NCBI RefSeq assembly: GCF_900109825.1
Contig: NZ_FOBL01000002.1
Coordinates: forward strand, 1-64,000
Length of the DNA: 64,000 bases
Direction of reading: 5' to 3'
DNA from: Alkalibacterium putridalgicola
GTDB taxonomy: Bacteria; Bacillota; Bacilli; Lactobacillales; Carnobacteriaceae_A
The notes under the pieces are model-generated. The model was not told the DNA's origin. It worked only from the letters and a program-made list of their open reading frames with translations, and ran no database searches. Made by a program: the position numbers and the translations under genes. Position 1 is the stretch's first letter. Every line of letters starts with the position of its first letter. Below are positions 61,091 through 64,000 of the stretch, piece after piece.

Positions 61091-61275
61091 AAAGGCGCAG
61101 GCGTGCGCGTTTGAACATCATAAAAAACGTTTTGCGGTACAAGTGACAAGGATATTCTTCCGCACTTGTACCGCTGATTCATATTCGGAGCGAGTGAACT
61201 CCCCCAAAAATACCACTTGATCCATAACCGGCTATTCAGTACAAGTTGCAGCGTTAAAAAGACAAACTTGTATTG
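61091..61275. repeat. 51-bp-pitch dyad array with leading hairpin, GGTACAAGTG family
   Basis: A GC-rich imperfect hairpin (61091-61112) leads in. GGTACAAG-type half-sites start at 61136, 61187 and 61238; inverted CTTGTACC-type half-sites start at 61165, 61216 and 61267. All steps are 51 bp. It is the same motif family as the array 600 bp upstream. The rest of 60911-61554 is A+T-rich sequence and the promoter of the next gene. Confidence 0.88.
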
Positions 61276-61554
61276 AGTATCATATAAGTAGTTAATATAC
61301 AGATCCTGGCACTTTAAAATACGTGAAGTCGTTAAATTTGTTATAGTTCACTTATCTCTGTTAATAAATTGTTATCTTACGACGAGCAATATATTGAAAT
61401 TGTGTACTCAATGTTGTTTACGCAGTCATAAAACTGTACAAGACGATGCTATAATAGAGGTTTTTTTCATCATTTTATAATAATATTTACAAATCATACA
61501 AAGAATAGTATAGTGGTATAGATATTAATAATCATAGAGAGGTTGAATATTATA

Positions 61555-63417
61555 ATGATAAATAAAGAGAAATACGCGGGACGGGTGTTTAGATATTTCC
61601 TCTTTGGTATATTTGTTTCTTTGATATCAGCATTCGTCATGCAGTATTTTTTTACTCAGTTTAATTTTCAAGACACATACTTTTTTGTTTTTCATTCTCA
61701 CACAAAGCTCTTTTTATATGGTGCAGGACTACTTTTCGTAGTATACATGTGGTTAACAGCGCTTACAGGAAGCTCTGTTTTAGGAAGTTCCATACTAATG
61801 TTTTTATCTATACTTTTAAGTTTAACCTCCTATGTGAAATATCAATATCGTGTTGAACCTCTATATCCAAATGAATTAGGAATGGTTACAAATCTTTCGG
61901 AACTAGCTACTATGGTCAGTACAGCAGACATATTAATGGCAGCTGGGGTAATACTGCTTACATCAATAACGACTTTTATATTATATAAAAAATTTTCAAC
62001 TAAAAAAGAATACATTTCTCCAAAGACAGTTCATTATGGCTGGAGGATTTTAACACTTATTATTTCAACTTTTTTTATGATCTATGTCACTCATTTTAAT
62101 GGTTCAGGTAATCAAATCAAGGAACATTTTTCCAACTATACCAGATGGGTAACATATAACCAGAATATGAATTATCAGCGGAATGGTTTTATAGCAGGTT
62201 TCTTATATAATTTAGGAACAGTAAATATGGAAGAGCCTGAAGACTATTCAAGAGATGAAATAGAGAGAATTTACAAAAAATATTTAGAGGAAGCTGAAAA
62301 AATCAACCAAAATAGGACTCAAAGTAAGATAAATACTAATCTTATATATATTATGAATGAATCGTTTTCTGATCCCACTAAAATTAATGGTTTTTCAACG
62401 GATCAGGATCCAATTCCTTATACAAGAGAACTTTTGAATAATACACTGAGCGGAGAGTCTTTAGCATTGAATATTGGTGGCGGCACAGCCAATAGTGAGT
62501 TTGAAGCACTTACCAGTCTTTCAAAGGAACCTTTTAGAGTGAGTGTTCCATTCGTTGAAGCCGTTAATATTATGCACAAGGTCCCATCTATTGTAAAAAA
62601 AGCAAACAATGATAAATTAACGACAACAGCTATTCATCCCTACGATCCAACGTTGTACAGACGTTTATCAGTATACGAAAAATTGGGTTTTAGCGAATTT
62701 TTATATGCAAAAAATATGAAAAATACTGAGAAGATGGGAAATAGCCGACATATTTCTGATCGTTCTGCATATAAAGAAAGTATAGAAGTAATTGAAAAAA
62801 CTGAAGAAAAAGATTTTATTCATCTCGTAACCATGCAAAATCATGGTCCTTACCAAGGAAAGTACGAAGATCTTAAATTCAGTACTAACGCTAATGGTAC
62901 CGAATCGAGCTTGGAGGCGGATAGTTACCTTGAAGATCTTCACAATAGCGATTTAGCACTAAAAGAGTTCTTAGAATATTTAGAAAATCAAGAAGAAGAG
63001 TTTTTAGTTGTATTTTGGGGTGATCACCTTCCTGGTATTTATAGCGAAGAAGTTCTTAGTGAAAACAGTGATTTAAATATGAGAGAAACACCATTATTTT
63101 TCTACTCTAATAAGCAAGAACTATCTGGAGATGTTGGAACAATAAGCCCGATGTTTCATACTAATCAAGTTCTTGATATATTAGATATTGAGGTATCTCC
63201 TTATGAAGCTTTGGTAGATAATCTAGAACAGAAATTGCCTGGTCTTAACGGAGGAGTATACTTGGAGAGAAATAGTGAAAAAGTCATTTCATCCAGAAAT
63301 GAATTAAGCAAAGAAGCCCAAGCTATACTCAAAGATTTTAACTTAGTTCAATATGACATTGTTTCAGGCAATGAGTACGGTAAGAAGTTAGGTCTTTTTG
63401 AAATCAAAAGCCAATAA
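61555..63417 (+). CDS. LTA-synthase-like glycerophosphate transferase
   Basis: A 620-residue membrane enzyme with five N-terminal helices (about 15-195) and an extracellular sulfatase-fold domain. Metal and catalytic residues are seen as Glu269 (NESFSDP), Thr311 (GGGTANSEFE) and Asp490-His491 (WGDHLPG). This is the LtaS family that transfers glycerol phosphate from phosphatidylglycerol to lipoteichoic acid or a related polymer. The start at 61555 follows AGAGAGG; a TTG at 61543 is possible. The gene is clearly more A+T-rich than its neighbours, which suggests transfer. Confidence 0.88.
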   Translation: MINKEKYAGRVFRYFLFGIFVSLISAFVMQYFFTQFNFQDTYFFVFHSHTKLFLYGAGLLFVVYMWLTALTGSSVLGSSILMFLSILLSLTSYVKYQYRVEPLYPNELGMVTNLSELATMVSTADILMAAGVILLTSITTFILYKKFSTKKEYISPKTVHYGWRILTLIISTFFMIYVTHFNGSGNQIKEHFSNYTRWVTYNQNMNYQRNGFIAGFLYNLGTVNMEEPEDYSRDEIERIYKKYLEEAEKINQNRTQSKINTNLIYIMNESFSDPTKINGFSTDQDPIPYTRELLNNTLSGESLALNIGGGTANSEFEALTSLSKEPFRVSVPFVEAVNIMHKVPSIVKKANNDKLTTTAIHPYDPTLYRRLSVYEKLGFSEFLYAKNMKNTEKMGNSRHISDRSAYKESIEVIEKTEEKDFIHLVTMQNHGPYQGKYEDLKFSTNANGTESSLEADSYLEDLHNSDLALKEFLEYLENQEEEFLVVFWGDHLPGIYSEEVLSENSDLNMRETPLFFYSNKQELSGDVGTISPMFHTNQVLDILDIEVSPYEALVDNLEQKLPGLNGGVYLERNSEKVISSRNELSKEAQAILKDFNLVQYDIVSGNEYGKKLGLFEIKSQ

Positions 63418-63456
63418 TAAAAATCATTATTGTGTTATTTTCTTCTCTGTTATAAA

Positions 63457-63488
63457 GAAAAAAGCCGCCATCGCTGGCGGCTTTCCTT
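63457..63488. terminator. Bidirectional terminator
   Basis: AAAAAAGCCGCC/GGCGGCTTT between the LTA-synthase-like gene (+) and galE (-). Confidence 0.88.
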
Positions 63489-63496
63489 ATAGTCTT

Positions 63497-64000
63497 TTAA
63501 CTCTCGTATCCGTTCGGATTCGATTTCTGCCAGCGCCATGAGTCACGGCACATGTCTTCGATCGAATAGGTGGCTTCCCAGCCGAGTTCGTTTTTGGCTT
63601 TAGTAACGTCGGCGTAGCTGGTGGCGATGTCGCCGGGACGGCGGTCGACGATTTCGTGTGGGATCTCAACATCATTGGCATTTTCGAATGCATGGATCAC
63701 ATCCAGCACGGAATAACCTTTACCGGTCCCTAAATTATAAGCTTCGACGCCGGTCATGCCCATGACTTTCTCCAACGCCTTGATATGGCCTTTCGCCAGG
63801 TCGACCACGTGGATGTAGTCGCGCACGCCGGTCCCGTCATGTGTATCGTAGTCTGAACCAAACACAGATAGCTTCTCGCGCTTTCCGACAGCGACCTGAG
63901 TGATATACGGCATCAGGTTGTTCGGGATGTCGTTAGGGTCTTCGCCGATACGTCCGGATACGTGGGCGCCGATCGGGTTGAAGTAACGCAATAATGCGGC
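63497..64000 (-). CDS. galE: UDP-glucose 4-epimerase, 3' part
   Basis: The C-terminal 167 residues of a GalE-type epimerase; the 5' end lies beyond the window edge. It begins within the conserved [11 protein letters not shown] segment, followed by [35 protein letters not shown] and [14 protein letters not shown], all GalE hallmarks. It interconverts UDP-glucose and UDP-galactose for galactose use and cell-surface sugar synthesis. Confidence 0.93.
   Translation of the reverse strand, partial: AALLRYFNPIGAHVSGRIGEDPNDIPNNLMPYITQVAVGKREKLSVFGSDYDTHDGTGVRDYIHVVDLAKGHIKALEKVMGMTGVEAYNLGTGKGYSVLDVIHAFENANDVEIPHEIVDRRPGDIATSYADVTKAKNELGWEATYSIEDMCRDSWRWQKSNPNGYES

Overview
The window is chromosomal DNA of a low-to-moderate G+C Firmicute. 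Strong AGGAGG-type ribosome binding sites, TTGACA/TATAAT promoters, lipobox solute-binding proteins, an LPXTG wall protein, heterodimeric multidrug ABC exporters, RpiR and LacI regulators and a short NAD-type 6-phosphogluconate dehydrogenase all point to Lactobacillales. The acidic secreted and binding proteins and the laminarin-type gene set suggest a salt- or alkali-adapted Carnobacteriaceae (Alkalibacterium/Marinilactibacillus-like). That placement is an inference; no rRNA is present.

Layout. 1-9.2 kb: a repeat array, a tiny ORF behind an operator-bearing promoter, a heterodimeric ABC exporter, a YczE-like membrane protein, an unusual tRNA-Arg(CCU), a flavin monooxygenase and a NagZ-like GH3. 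10.2-11.4 kb: OsmC and esterase. 11.5-24.4 kb: an A+T-richer beta-glucan locus (GH3 beta-glucosidase, 1,112-residue GH94-type phosphorylase, solute-binding protein, two permeases, sulfatase, LacI regulator, GH13), most like beta-1,2-glucan loci. 24.5-35.6 kb: mostly housekeeping and redox genes (two aldo-keto reductases, GNAT, ASCH, PepS, TetR, flavodoxin, KdgT, GH1, lipid kinase). 36-40 kb: NERD protein, methionine aminopeptidase, CinA. 40-45 kb: a complete gluconate operon (RpiR regulator, gnd, gntP, gntK). 45.9-59.2 kb: a second beta-glucan locus of laminarin type (DUF624, LacI, solute-binding protein, two permeases, GH30, GH161-like phosphorylase, wall-anchored GH16). 59-64 kb: acyltransferase, zinc-ribbon protein, LTA-synthase-like enzyme and the 3' part of galE.

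How it works together. In the laminarin-type locus the wall-anchored GH16 would cut beta-1,3-glucan outside the cell. The lipoprotein and permeases would import the oligosaccharides, GH30 would remove beta-1,6 or terminal glucose, and the large phosphorylase would yield glucose 1-phosphate. The first locus has the same logic with GH3 and a GH94-type phosphorylase. Each locus carries its own LacI protein and its own operator type (AACGTT-centred versus AGCGCT-centred).

The most unusual content is noncoding. Nine intergenic arrays of dyad motifs all keep a pitch of 51-52 bp. Four of them share a CCGAA/TTCGG core and strictly alternate 51 and 52 bp, a 103-bp superperiod. Five arrays use other motifs at the same pitch. 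Most have a GC-rich hairpin at one edge. In addition, three multi-hairpin intergenic elements (26.8, 31.9 and 49.3 kb) share an outer stem with a bulge, and their stems differ by compensatory changes. They look like a family of structured RNAs that I do not recognise.
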